From the NCBI RefSeq assembly GCF_000429625.1, contig NZ_KE386928.1, forward strand, positions 163,913 to 227,912: a stretch of 64,000 nucleotides of DNA. Direction: 5' to 3'. How positions within the stretch are numbered: position 1 is the first letter of the stretch; every line of letters starts with the position of its first letter. A model generated the notes under the pieces. The model had not been told where the DNA came from and did no database searches. It saw only the letters and a program-made list of their open reading frames with translations. The stretch comes from Azospirillum halopraeferens DSM 3675. GTDB taxonomy: Bacteria; Pseudomonadota; Alphaproteobacteria; Azospirillales; Azospirillaceae. Both the position numbers and the translations under genes were made by a program. Positions 7,027-14,919 of the stretch are shown in pieces.

Positions 7027-10000
7027 TCACCGGAAATTCCGCCCCTCGGGGTAGGTGCGTCCGGGCGGCGGCGGGCGGTGGTGGCCGGCGGTCAGCTCCC
7101 CCAGGCGGTGGGTCAGGTCGCTCAGGCGCTCCACCTTCAGGTGGATGACCTCGCCGTCCTTCTCCACGCGCCCCGTCGCCGCCAGCAGGCGGGAGCCGAG
7201 GATCTCGCGGCGGTGGCGTTCGAACACCGGGGGCATGACCACCAGGTTGGCGATGCCCGTCTCGTCCTCCAGCGTGATGAAGATGACGCCCGACGCGCTG
7301 CCCGGCCGCTGGCGCACCAGCACCAGCCCGGCCACCGTCAGGCGCACCCCGTCCGCCGCCGTCCGCAGCCGCTCCGCCGGGACGATGCCGGACAGGCCGT
7401 CGCGCAGCAGGGCCAGCGGATGGGCCTTCAGCGACAGGCTCAGGCTGGCGTAGTCCATCGCCACATGCTCCCCCGGCGCCATGTCCGGCAGCGCCACCTC
7501 CGGCTCGCGCACTCCGGCGTCGTCGAGGGCGGCGAACAGGGGCAGCGGCTCCGCCCCCAGCGCCTTCACCGCCCACAGGGCGGCCCGCCGGTCGATCCCG
7601 AGGGAGCGGAAGGCATCCGCCGCGGCCAGCCGCTCCAGCACCGCCACCGGCAGCCGGGCGCGCCGCCACAGGTCGTGCGCGTCGCGGTAGCCCTCGGTTC
7701 CGCGGGCCAGGACCAGGTCGCGCGCGTCGTCCTCCGCCAGGCCCTTGATCAGGCGCAGGCCGAGGCGCAGAGCCGGGGCACGGTCGGGGGCGGGGCCGGC
7801 GGAGACGGGTTCCAGCGTGCAATCCCAGTCGGAGCGGTTGACGTCCGGCGGCAGCACGGTGACGCCGTGCTCCGCGGCGTCGCGGACGATCTGGGCGGGG
7901 GCGTAGAAGCCCATGGGCTGGCTGTTCAGCAGGGCCGCGGCGAAGGCGGCGGGGTGGAAGCGCTTGATCCACGCGGACACGTACACCAGAAGCGCGAAGC
8001 TGGCGGCGTGGCTTTCCGGAAAACCGTACTCGCCGAACCCCTCGATCTGGCGGAAGCAACGTTCGGCGAACTCCCGGAGGTAGCCGTTGGCGACCATGCC
8101 CTCGACGAAGCGGTCGCGGAAGGTGTGGACCAGGCCGGTCTTGCGGAAGGTGGCCATGGCGCGGCGCAGCCGGTCGGCGTCCTCCGGGCTGAAGCCGGCG
8201 GCGACGATGGCGATCTTCATCGCCTGCTCCTGGAACAGGGGCACGCCCAGCGTCTTGTGCAGCACCCGGCGCAGCTCCTCCGACGGGTAGTCCACCGCCT
8301 CCTGCCCGCGCCGGCGGCGCAGGTAGGGGTGGACCATGTCCCCCTGGATGGGGCCGGGGCGAACGATGGCGACCTCGATCACCAGGTCGTAGAAGGTCCG
8401 CGGGCGCAGGCGGGGCAGCATGGACATCTGCGCCCGGCTCTCCACCTGGAAGACGCCCAGGCTGTCGGCGCGGCACAGCATGTCGTAGACCTCCGGCGCC
8501 TCCGGCGGCACGGTGGCCAGGGTGTACGCCGGGCCGCCATGGCGGGCGATCAGGTCGAACGCCTTGCGCACGCAGGTCAGCATGCCCAGCGCCAGGATGT
8601 CGACCTTCAGGATGCCCAGCGCGTCGATGTCGTCCTTGTCCCATTCGATGGTGGTGCGGTCCTCCATGGCGGCGTTCATGACGGGGGACAGCTCGCTCAG
8701 CCGGCCGCGGGTGATGACGAAGCCGCCCACGTGCTGCGACAGGTGGCGGGGGAAGCCCATCAGTTCGTGCGCCAGCTCCAGCGTGCGGGCCAGCCGCGGG
8801 TCGGCGGGGTCGAGGCCGGCCTCGCGCGCCCGTGCCTCGTCGACACCCTCGCGGCTCCAGCCCCAGATGGTGCCGGCCAGCCGCCCCACCGTGTCGGCCG
8901 ACAGCCCCATGGCCGTACCGACCTCGCGGATGGCGGCGCGGGTGCGGTAGCGGATGACGGTGGCGGCCAGCCCGGCGCGCTCGCGTCCGTACTTGCGGTA
9001 GATGTATTGGATCACCTCCTCGCGCCGCTCGTGCTCGAAGTCCACGTCGATGTCGGGCGGCTCGTTGCGGGCCGCCGACACGAAGCGTTCGAACAGCAGG
9101 TCGAAGCGGGCGGGGTCGATCTCGGTGATGCCCAGGCAGAAGCAGACGGCGGAGTTGGCGGCGCTGCCGCGCCCCTGGCAGAGGATGCCGCGGCTGCGGG
9201 CGAAGCGGACGATGTCGTGCACCGTCAGGAAATAGGGGGCGTAGCCGAGCCGGCCGATCAGCGCCAGCTCGTGGCGCAGCGTCGCCGCGACGCCATCGGG
9301 CACGCCGTCGGGGTAGCGCCGGGCGGCACCCTGCCGGGTCAGCTCCTCCAGCGTCTCCTGCGGGGTGCGGCCGTCGCCGACGATCTCGTCGGGGTATTCG
9401 TAGCGCAGCTCGTCCAGGGAGAAGCGGCAGGCCGCGGCGATCTCCACCGTGCGGGCCACCGCCGCGGGGCAGGCGCGGAACAGGCGCGCCATCTCCGCGG
9501 GGGCCTTCAGGTGCCGCTCGGCGTTGGCGGCCAGTCGCCAGCCGGCGCCGTCGATGGTGGTGCGGGTGCGGATGCAGGTCAGCACGTCGGCCAGCGCCCG
9601 CCGGCCCGGCCCGTGGTACAGCACGTCGTTGGTCGCCACCGGCGGCACCCGCAGGGAGTCGCCGAGGCCGACCAGCCAGGCCAGCCGCTTGGCGTCGTCG
9701 CCGCGGTAGCGGTGCCCGGCCGCCAGGTACAGGCGGTCCCCCAACTCGCCCCGCCAGCGCCGCAGCTCCGCCGCGAAGCCGGCGTCGTTGCGCCCGTCCG
9801 GCGCCACGGCGAGGAACAGCAGGCCGGCCGCGTGTTCCAGCACGTCGGCGCGGCCGAGGAAGCAGGCGCCCTTGGGTGCCCGTCGCTTGCCCAGGGTCAG
9901 CAGGCGCGACAGTCGCGCGTACGCCGCCCGGTCGGTGGGGTAGGCCAGCAGGCTGCCGGCGTCCGTCAGGTCCAGGCGGCAGCCGACCACCAGCGGCAGC

Positions 10001-10176
10001 CCGTGCGCCTTCGCCGCCACATGGGCGCGCACCACGCCGGCCAGCGTGTTGCGGTCGGTCACCGCCAGCGCCGCATGCCCCAGCGCCTTCGCCGTCAGCA
10101 CCAGCTCGTCGGCGTGGGAGGCGCCTTCCAGGAAGGTGAAGTTGGTGGTGACCTGCAGTTCGGCGTAGCGGGTCAT
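7027..10176 (-). CDS. dnaE2: Error-prone DNA polymerase DnaE2 (ImuC)
   Basis: A 1049-residue C-family polymerase alpha subunit. The PHP domain lies at the N-terminus (YAELQVTTNFTFLEGASH), and the polymerase core carries the catalytic acid cluster PDIDVDFEHE. Then come the thumb/fingers and an OB-fold near residues 930-1020. At about 1050 residues it is the short DnaE2 form rather than replicative DnaE1 (about 1150 or more). DnaE2 performs translesion synthesis with ImuB in the SOS response. The ATG at 10176 matches the family start; 28 upstream codons read from intergenic hairpin DNA. It lies 106 bp downstream of imuB on the same strand and is presumably driven by the same LexA-controlled promoter. 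Confidence 0.95.
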   Translation of the reverse strand: MTRYAELQVTTNFTFLEGASHADELVLTAKALGHAALAVTDRNTLAGVVRAHVAAKAHGLPLVVGCRLDLTDAGSLLAYPTDRAAYARLSRLLTLGKRRAPKGACFLGRADVLEHAAGLLFLAVAPDGRNDAGFAAELRRWRGELGDRLYLAAGHRYRGDDAKRLAWLVGLGDSLRVPPVATNDVLYHGPGRRALADVLTCIRTRTTIDGAGWRLAANAERHLKAPAEMARLFRACPAAVARTVEIAAACRFSLDELRYEYPDEIVGDGRTPQETLEELTRQGAARRYPDGVPDGVAATLRHELALIGRLGYAPYFLTVHDIVRFARSRGILCQGRGSAANSAVCFCLGITEIDPARFDLLFERFVSAARNEPPDIDVDFEHERREEVIQYIYRKYGRERAGLAATVIRYRTRAAIREVGTAMGLSADTVGRLAGTIWGWSREGVDEARAREAGLDPADPRLARTLELAHELMGFPRHLSQHVGGFVITRGRLSELSPVMNAAMEDRTTIEWDKDDIDALGILKVDILALGMLTCVRKAFDLIARHGGPAYTLATVPPEAPEVYDMLCRADSLGVFQVESRAQMSMLPRLRPRTFYDLVIEVAIVRPGPIQGDMVHPYLRRRRGQEAVDYPSEELRRVLHKTLGVPLFQEQAMKIAIVAAGFSPEDADRLRRAMATFRKTGLVHTFRDRFVEGMVANGYLREFAERCFRQIEGFGEYGFPESHAASFALLVYVSAWIKRFHPAAFAAALLNSQPMGFYAPAQIVRDAAEHGVTVLPPDVNRSDWDCTLEPVSAGPAPDRAPALRLGLRLIKGLAEDDARDLVLARGTEGYRDAHDLWRRARLPVAVLERLAAADAFRSLGIDRRAALWAVKALGAEPLPLFAALDDAGVREPEVALPDMAPGEHVAMDYASLSLSLKAHPLALLRDGLSGIVPAERLRTAADGVRLTVAGLVLVRQRPGSASGVIFITLEDETGIANLVVMPPVFERHRREILGSRLLAATGRVEKDGEVIHLKVERLSDLTHRLGELTAGHHRPPPPGRTYPEGRNFR

Positions 10177-10205
10177 GGGCGGCCCCGCACCATCATCGCG
10201 AGACC

Positions 10206-10248
10206 GTGCCCCCGCCCTCCCGCGTCCGGCGGGGCCGGGGGAGGGCAC
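10206..10248. repeat. GC-rich imperfect palindrome between imuB and dnaE2
   Basis: GTGCCC and GGGCAC bound a 43-bp imperfect hairpin containing CCGCCCTCCC and CCGGGGGAGGG arms. Its core resembles the CCCTCCCC hairpins at 1449, 12461 and 22029. It sits in the imuB-dnaE2 gap and lacks a T run, so it is more likely a repeat or RNA-stability element than a terminator. Confidence 0.4.
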
Positions 10249-10282
10249 GAGCGCTCCCATACCGCCCGGACAGGCTCGCCCT

Positions 10283-11806
10283 TCATCCGAAGAATCCGTG
10301 CAGGAACCAGGCGGCCTTGACGCCGGGGCGGTAGAGGCCGCGGCGGAACAGCCAGAAGCGGCGGCCGGTCTCGTCCTCGACGCGGTAATAGTCGCGCGGC
10401 TCCGCCGGGGTGCGCCACCATTCCGCCTCCAGCCGTTCCGGGCCGTCGGCGCGGCGCACGCGGTGGACGGCGCCGCGCCAGCGGAACAGCACCGGCGGGT
10501 CGTCGGGAACCGGGGCGATGGCCTCGACCGGCTCGGGCGGGGTCAGCAGGCGCACGGGGCGGGGCCGGTCGGCCGGCCAGGAGGGGCCGTCCGGCGGCGG
10601 GTCCAGGGGCGGCGCCGCGGCCACCGTGCGCTCGGGCAGCCAGCTCGGCCGCGGCACCAGCCGCAGGACCGAGGCGGGGCCCAGCCGGTTGCCCAGACGG
10701 TCGACCAGTTCCTCCAGCGGCGCGTCGTCCCCGCCGCCGTCCAGGGCGACCTGGACCGGCCCCAGGGGCCCCGTCTCGGGGGCGGTGAGCGCCATCGCCT
10801 CAATCCCGGGGCCCGGCGCGATCCGTTCCAGCCGTTCGGCGAACAAGCGCATCAGGGCCGCCGGGTCGCGCGACGGGCGGGCGGTGCCGACGGCCAGCCC
10901 CGGGGGCGTGTCGTCCGGCCGGAGGTCGGTGCGGTGGACCTCCAGCTCCAGCCGCCGCGCCCCCTCCTGCGCCCGCTCCAGCCCGGCGCACAGGCGGTCC
11001 AGCAGCAGGCGGATGGCGCCGGCGATGGACTCGGGCGCGGTGATCGGTTCGGCAAAGGCGAGGCGTACGGCGTGGCGCGGCACCGGCCGGTGCGGCGACA
11101 GCGGCTCGTCCAGATGCCCCAGCGCCTGGTCGAGGCGGCGCCCCACCAGCGGGCCGAAACGGGCGGTCAGAGCGGCGCGCGGCACCGGGTGCAGGTCGCC
11201 GATGCGCCGCAGGCCGACCGCCGCCAGCCCGTCCACCACGGCGGCGGGCAGCCGCAGCGCCGCCACCGGCAGCGGGTCGAGGGCGGCGCGGGCCCCGCCC
11301 GGCGGGACGATCCGCCGCGCCGCCGGGGCGAATCGGGCGACCGCCGCGGCCGCGGCCGGGGTGTCGGCGATGGCGGCGCGCGACGCGAAGCCGGCGGCGG
11401 CCAGCCGCTCCGTCACGTCGCGCAGCAGCGGCGACTCGCCGCCCAGCAGATGGGCGCAGCCGGTGATGTCCAGCAGCAGCCCGTCGGCCCCGTCCACCGC
11501 GGTCCACGGGGTGTAGCGCAGGGCCCAGCCGGCCAGCCGGTCGAGCAGCCGGGCATCCCCCGCGGGGTCGGCGTCGAAGGCGTCCAGCCCCGGCTCCAGG
11601 GCGCGGGCGTCGGCCAGGGTCATGCCCGGCCGCACGCCGGCGGCCTCCGCCGCGCGGTCGACGGCGACCACGGTCAGGCGCCCGCGCTCCCCCGCCACGG
11701 CCGCCGCCGGACGCTCTCCCCCTCCCGCCGCCGTTGCGCGCTGCCGGCGTGCCCGGGCGTCGGTGGCGAGCCGGGGCAGCCGGAGCGACAGGATGCGCCG
11801 TGCCAT
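10283..11806 (-). CDS. imuB: ImuB, Y-family-like mutagenesis protein
   Basis: A 507-residue protein of the ImuB family: a catalytically inactive Y-family polymerase relative that bridges DnaE2 to the beta clamp during SOS translesion synthesis. The N-terminus RILSLRLPRLATD is the ImuB signature opening. A Y-family palm/fingers region (VRPGMTLADARALEP, ADGLLLDITGCAHLLGG) and the helix-hairpin-helix part (LRRIGDLHPVPRAALTARFG) follow. The C-terminus ends RRGLYRPGVKAAWFLHGFFG, as in most homologues. ATG at 11806; the long upstream extension is non-coding. A LexA box lies 31 bp ahead of the start. The usual partner imuA is absent upstream, where a divergent lipoprotein gene is found. Confidence 0.93.
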   Translation of the reverse strand: MARRILSLRLPRLATDARARRQRATAAGGGERPAAAVAGERGRLTVVAVDRAAEAAGVRPGMTLADARALEPGLDAFDADPAGDARLLDRLAGWALRYTPWTAVDGADGLLLDITGCAHLLGGESPLLRDVTERLAAAGFASRAAIADTPAAAAAVARFAPAARRIVPPGGARAALDPLPVAALRLPAAVVDGLAAVGLRRIGDLHPVPRAALTARFGPLVGRRLDQALGHLDEPLSPHRPVPRHAVRLAFAEPITAPESIAGAIRLLLDRLCAGLERAQEGARRLELEVHRTDLRPDDTPPGLAVGTARPSRDPAALMRLFAERLERIAPGPGIEAMALTAPETGPLGPVQVALDGGGDDAPLEELVDRLGNRLGPASVLRLVPRPSWLPERTVAAAPPLDPPPDGPSWPADRPRPVRLLTPPEPVEAIAPVPDDPPVLFRWRGAVHRVRRADGPERLEAEWWRTPAEPRDYYRVEDETGRRFWLFRRGLYRPGVKAAWFLHGFFG

Positions 11807-11836
11807 GCGGCCCCTCTCCCCTGCCGATCCCGTTAG

Positions 11837-11851
11837 GAACAAAACACGAAC
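11837..11851 (-). promoter_or_regulatory. LexA (SOS) box
   Basis: GAAC-AAAACAC-GAAC on the plus strand, i.e. GTTC-N7-GTTC on the minus strand, which is the established alphaproteobacterial LexA direct-repeat operator. It lies 31 bp upstream of the imuB start, exactly where an SOS operator would control imuB-dnaE2. It is the only such box I noticed in the window. Confidence 0.85.
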
Positions 11852-11947
11852 AGTATAGGACGGGATTCGCTGCGCGTGGAGTCCCGAGCGGGGGCTCCAC
11901 CGTATGGCGGGCTTGTCGCAGACGGGGAGGCTGCCGACATCAGGGGG

Positions 11948-12418
11948 ATGATGCCCCTGCTTCCGTCCGCGGCCCTGCTGCTGGCCCTCGGCGCCTGCAC
12001 CGCCGCGGAGCGTGCCCCCGTCGTCCCGCCGCCGGCCGCGGCATCGCCGCGCCCCGTGGGCATGCAGACCTACACGCCGGGCGGCGCCATCGGCGAGCAG
12101 CCGCCGCCCGCGGCGCCGCGGGCCGAATCGCGCCCGCCCGCCCGGACCGAGCCGCCGGCCGGTCCGCCGCCGGTGCGCCGCGGCAGCTCCGGCCCGCCGC
12201 CGCCGCCCTGGCCGTCGCAGCCGACGCTCACCCCGCCGCCGACCCCGCCCGACATCCGCGGCCAGCTCGACGCCTTCACCCGCGACCTGGAGCAGCCGGC
12301 CATCGACCGCCTGCAGCACGAGCGCGCCCTCGGCCGCCTCGATCCCATCCAGGAGCGCGACCTGATGATGCGCCAGCAGCAGCTCGACAGCCTGACCCGC
12401 GGCCCGGCGGGGCCGTAG
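11948..12418 (+). CDS. Proline-rich lipoprotein
   Basis: About 156 residues. The N-terminus MMPLLPSAALLLALGAC is a lipoprotein signal with lipobox LGAC (Cys17), so the mature protein is lipid-anchored. A long Pro/Ala/Arg-rich low-complexity linker occupies residues 25-100. It is followed by a short helical, charged C-terminal part (RGQLDAFTRDLEQPAIDR, then a Gln-rich end). Tandem ATGs at 11948 and 11951 are both possible starts; AGGGGG sits just upstream. It is divergent from imuB. No domain is recognised; linkers of this kind often span the periplasm or peptidoglycan. Confidence 0.65.
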   Translation: MMPLLPSAALLLALGACTAAERAPVVPPPAAASPRPVGMQTYTPGGAIGEQPPPAAPRAESRPPARTEPPAGPPPVRRGSSGPPPPPWPSQPTLTPPPTPPDIRGQLDAFTRDLEQPAIDRLQHERALGRLDPIQERDLMMRQQQLDSLTRGPAGP

Positions 12419-12512
12419 GGGGAGCTTTTCTCGTCCCGCCGCTCGGGTTACAGTCGCGAACCGCCTCCCGCCGGGGGAGGGGAGGGGGTATCCGCACTCA
12501 GGGAGCCTTGCC

Positions 12513-13007
12513 GTGGAGCACCGGCCGACCTACGACGAGGATGTCTACGCCTGGTCGCAGCACCAGGCGGAGGTGCTGCGCGGGCTGGCGATGCGCCGGC
12601 GCGGACTGCCCAACGACCTCGACCTGGACCGTGTGGCCGAGGAGATCGAAGACGTGGGCAGCGAGAAGCTGGAAGCGGTGCTGAGCCTGCTCGGCAACAT
12701 CATGGTGCACCTGCTCAAGCTGGCCTCCGTGCCCGGCGCCCTGTCGGCCAACCATTGGCGCCGCGAAATCCGGTCCTGGCAGCGGCAGGTTCTGCTGAAA
12801 TACCGCCCCGCCATGCGGCAGCACGTCGATCTGGAGCGTCTGTGGCGCCTGGCCGTGCGCGATGCGCGGGCCGATCTGGCGGACGAGGGCGACGCGCTGC
12901 TCCCCGTGGCCGACTCCTGCCCGCTGATGCTGAACGAACTGCTCGACGAGGGGTTCGACGTCGACCGCCTGATTGCCGTTCTGCGGCCGGACGCTCCATG
13001 CGCCTGA
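12513..13007 (+). CDS. DUF29 family protein
   Basis: A 164-residue cytosolic helical protein with the DUF29 pattern: YDEDVYAWSQHQAEVLR at the start, VAEEIEDVGSEKLEAV in the middle and HLLKLASVPG after it. DUF29 proteins are abundant in Azospirillum-type genomes and cyanobacteria and have no known function. The start is a GTG at 12513, eight bases after AGGGAG. Its stop at 13007 overlaps the start of the HupE-like gene at 12998, so the two are translationally coupled. Upstream (about 12461-12478) is a short CCTCCC/GGGAGG hairpin of the type seen elsewhere in the window. Confidence 0.85.
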   Translation: MEHRPTYDEDVYAWSQHQAEVLRGLAMRRRGLPNDLDLDRVAEEIEDVGSEKLEAVLSLLGNIMVHLLKLASVPGALSANHWRREIRSWQRQVLLKYRPAMRQHVDLERLWRLAVRDARADLADEGDALLPVADSCPLMLNELLDEGFDVDRLIAVLRPDAPCA

Positions 13008-13612
13008 GGTTCCGGCATCCGGGATTTCGGCATCCGGGATATCGGCCGGGCGCCGCGGTCTTCCTGATGCTCGCCCTTCCGCTCCTCGCCGCCGCGCCGG
13101 CGGAGGCGCGCACGGTGTTGAGCGGCACCGCCTTCGGGGCGGGGTTCGTCGGACCCATGGTGGTGCCGGCGCATCTGCTGGGCTTTCTCGGCATCGGGCT
13201 GTGGGCCGGGCAGAACGGCGGGGCGGCGGTGTGGCAGGTGCCGGCGGCGACGCTCGTCGCCGCACTGGCGGCGGGGGTCGCGGCGCAGGCCGGTGTCCGG
13301 CTGCCGTACGCCGGGGAAGGGCAGGCGGGGGCGCTGGTGGTGATCGGCGCCCTGGTCGCCTTCGCCCTGCGCGTTCCCCTGGCGGTGGCGGTGCTGACGG
13401 GTGCCGCCGCGGCGGCCTTCCACGGCTATGGCTACGGTCCGGGCGGGCCGGCGGCGGCGTGGGCCGGTTTCGCCGGCGCGGTGCTGCTGCTGACCGCCGC
13501 CGGGGTGGGGCTGGTGGCGCTGCTGTGGCAGGCGGCGTCGGCGCGGGCCGTGCAGATGTGTGGCGTTGCCGTCGCGGTCGTCGGCGTTCTCGACCTCGCG
13601 GGCGTGCTCTAG
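12998..13612 (+). CDS. HupE/UreJ-like membrane protein
   Basis: A 204-residue polytopic protein with about five or six hydrophobic helices after a signal-like segment (FLMLALPLLAAAPAEA). The stretch AFGAGFVGPMVVPAHLLGFLGIGLWA (written here only as a landmark near residues 48-73) aligns with the first HupE/UreJ helix, but the usual His-Pro-Leu-Thr-Gly-Leu-Asp-His metal motif is degraded to GPMVVPAHLL, keeping only one His. HupE/UreJ proteins take up nickel or cobalt; loss of the motif makes transport uncertain. The cytoplasmic N-terminus has a duplicated FRHPG unit encoded by a 15-bp tandem repeat at 13010-13039. No urease, hydrogenase or cobalamin gene is nearby. Confidence 0.65.
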   Translation: MRLRFRHPGFRHPGYRPGAAVFLMLALPLLAAAPAEARTVLSGTAFGAGFVGPMVVPAHLLGFLGIGLWAGQNGGAAVWQVPAATLVAALAAGVAAQAGVRLPYAGEGQAGALVVIGALVAFALRVPLAVAVLTGAAAAAFHGYGYGPGGPAAAWAGFAGAVLLLTAAGVGLVALLWQAASARAVQMCGVAVAVVGVLDLAGVL

Positions 13613-13618
13613 GGCCGG

Positions 13619-13638
13619 TGCGCCTTGAAAAAGGCGCA
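13619..13638 (+). terminator. Hairpin after the HupE-like gene
   Basis: Perfect 8-bp stem TGCGCCTT/AAGGCGCA closed by a GAAA tetraloop, seven bases after the stop at 13612. The downstream sequence AGTCTGGTATTTGG is only weakly T-rich, so this may be a poor terminator or an RNA-stability hairpin. Confidence 0.4.
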
Positions 13639-13695
13639 AGTCTGGTATTTGGTGGCGGCACCCCTGCGGACAGCCCCACGCGAGGAAGACCCGAC

Positions 13696-14919
13696 GTGCC
13701 GCGCGCCACCGCCCACGCCCCCCGCTCCCCCCTCGGTCACCCCACCAGCCGCCGGCGGGTGCTGGCCGGCGCCGCCGGTCTGGCGCTGCTCGCCGCCCTC
13801 GGCCGGCCCGGTGCGGCCGCGGCGCAGGAGCTGCGGTTCTTCCGCATCGCCACCGGCACCACGGGGGGCACGTACTTCCCGATCGGCGGGCTGATCGCCA
13901 ACGCCATCTCCAACCCGCCGGGATCGCGCCCGTGCGAGCGCGGCGGAAGCTGCGGCGTGCCCGGGCTGATCGCCGTGGCGCAGGCCACCTCCGGCTCGGT
14001 GGAGAACATCGAGCTGCTGCGCACCGGCGGGGCGGAGGCGGCGCTGTCCCAGGCCGACGTGGCCTTCTGGGCCTACACCGGCACCGGCATCTACGAGGGC
14101 CGGCCGCCCCTGGACAGCCTGCGCAGCATCGGCACCCTGTACACCGAGGCGGTGCACATCGTCGTGCGCGCCGACAGCGACATCCGCACCGTCGCCGACC
14201 TGCGCGGCAAGGTCGTCTCCGTCGGCGAGGAGGGATCGGGCACGCTGGTCGACGCCCGCGTCGTGCTGGACGCGTACGGACTGGGCCTCGGCGACCTGCA
14301 GCCCCGCCACCTGAAGCCGGGAACCGCCGCCGACCGGCTGGCCCGGCGCGACCTGGACGCTTTCTTCATCGTCGGCGGTTTTCCGGTGGCGGCGGTCACC
14401 GACGTGGCGGCGCGCGTGCCCGTGCGCCTGCTGCCGGTGGACGGCGAGGTCGCCCGGCGCCTGCTGGCCGACCAGCGGTTCTTCATCGAAGGCGTCATCC
14501 CCGCCGACGTCTACCCCGGCGTGCCGGAGACCCCGGCGCTCAGCGTCGGGGCGGAGTTCGTGGTGCGCGCCGACCGGCCGGAGGACCTGATCCACGGCGT
14601 CACCCGCGCCCTGTGGCACGACAGCACCCGCCGCCTGCTGGCGGAGGGCCACCCCAAGGGCAGCAGTCTCGACCCGGCGCGCGCCGTCGCCAACGTCTCC
14701 GTCCCCCTGCACCCCGGCGCCGAGCGCTATTACCGGGAAGCCGGGCTGATCGACGCCACCGAGGCGGAGGATGAGCCGGACCCCGTCCCGGCACCCGAAT
14801 CGACGCCCGAATCGGCGGGTGAGCCCGCGCCCCCCGCCGCCGCACCGGCCACCGCACCCGCCGCCGCGACGCCGCCGGGGGCCGGCCCGGCTCCGGTGCC
14901 CGCCGGGGCCAAGCCGTGA
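13696..14919 (+). CDS. TAXI-family TRAP transporter solute-binding protein
   Basis: A 407-residue exported binding protein. The twin-arginine-like N-terminus SRRRVLAGAAGLALLAALG is followed by the TAXI hallmark RIATGTTGGTYFPIGG and then SVENIELLRTGGAEAALSQADV, GTLYTEAVHIVV and the C-terminal DLIHGVTRALWHD. TAXI proteins deliver substrates such as glutamate or other small acids to TRAP membrane subunits, none of which is in this window. A GTG start at 13696 has GAGGAAG upstream; earlier in-frame codons are non-family. About 35 residues at the C-terminus are Pro/Ala/Glu-rich and unusual for the family. Its TGA overlaps the GTG of the next peptidase gene (GTGA). Confidence 0.88.
   Translation: MPRATAHAPRSPLGHPTSRRRVLAGAAGLALLAALGRPGAAAAQELRFFRIATGTTGGTYFPIGGLIANAISNPPGSRPCERGGSCGVPGLIAVAQATSGSVENIELLRTGGAEAALSQADVAFWAYTGTGIYEGRPPLDSLRSIGTLYTEAVHIVVRADSDIRTVADLRGKVVSVGEEGSGTLVDARVVLDAYGLGLGDLQPRHLKPGTAADRLARRDLDAFFIVGGFPVAAVTDVAARVPVRLLPVDGEVARRLLADQRFFIEGVIPADVYPGVPETPALSVGAEFVVRADRPEDLIHGVTRALWHDSTRRLLAEGHPKGSSLDPARAVANVSVPLHPGAERYYREAGLIDATEAEDEPDPVPAPESTPESAGEPAPPAAAPATAPAAATPPGAGPAPVPAGAKP

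Noticed and set aside
7078..10320. A 1080-codon plus-strand open frame opposite dnaE2
   Set aside because: Antisense shadow of a well-supported polymerase gene; composition is Gln/Val/His-rich, typical of opposite-strand frames in GC-rich DNA, with no domain.
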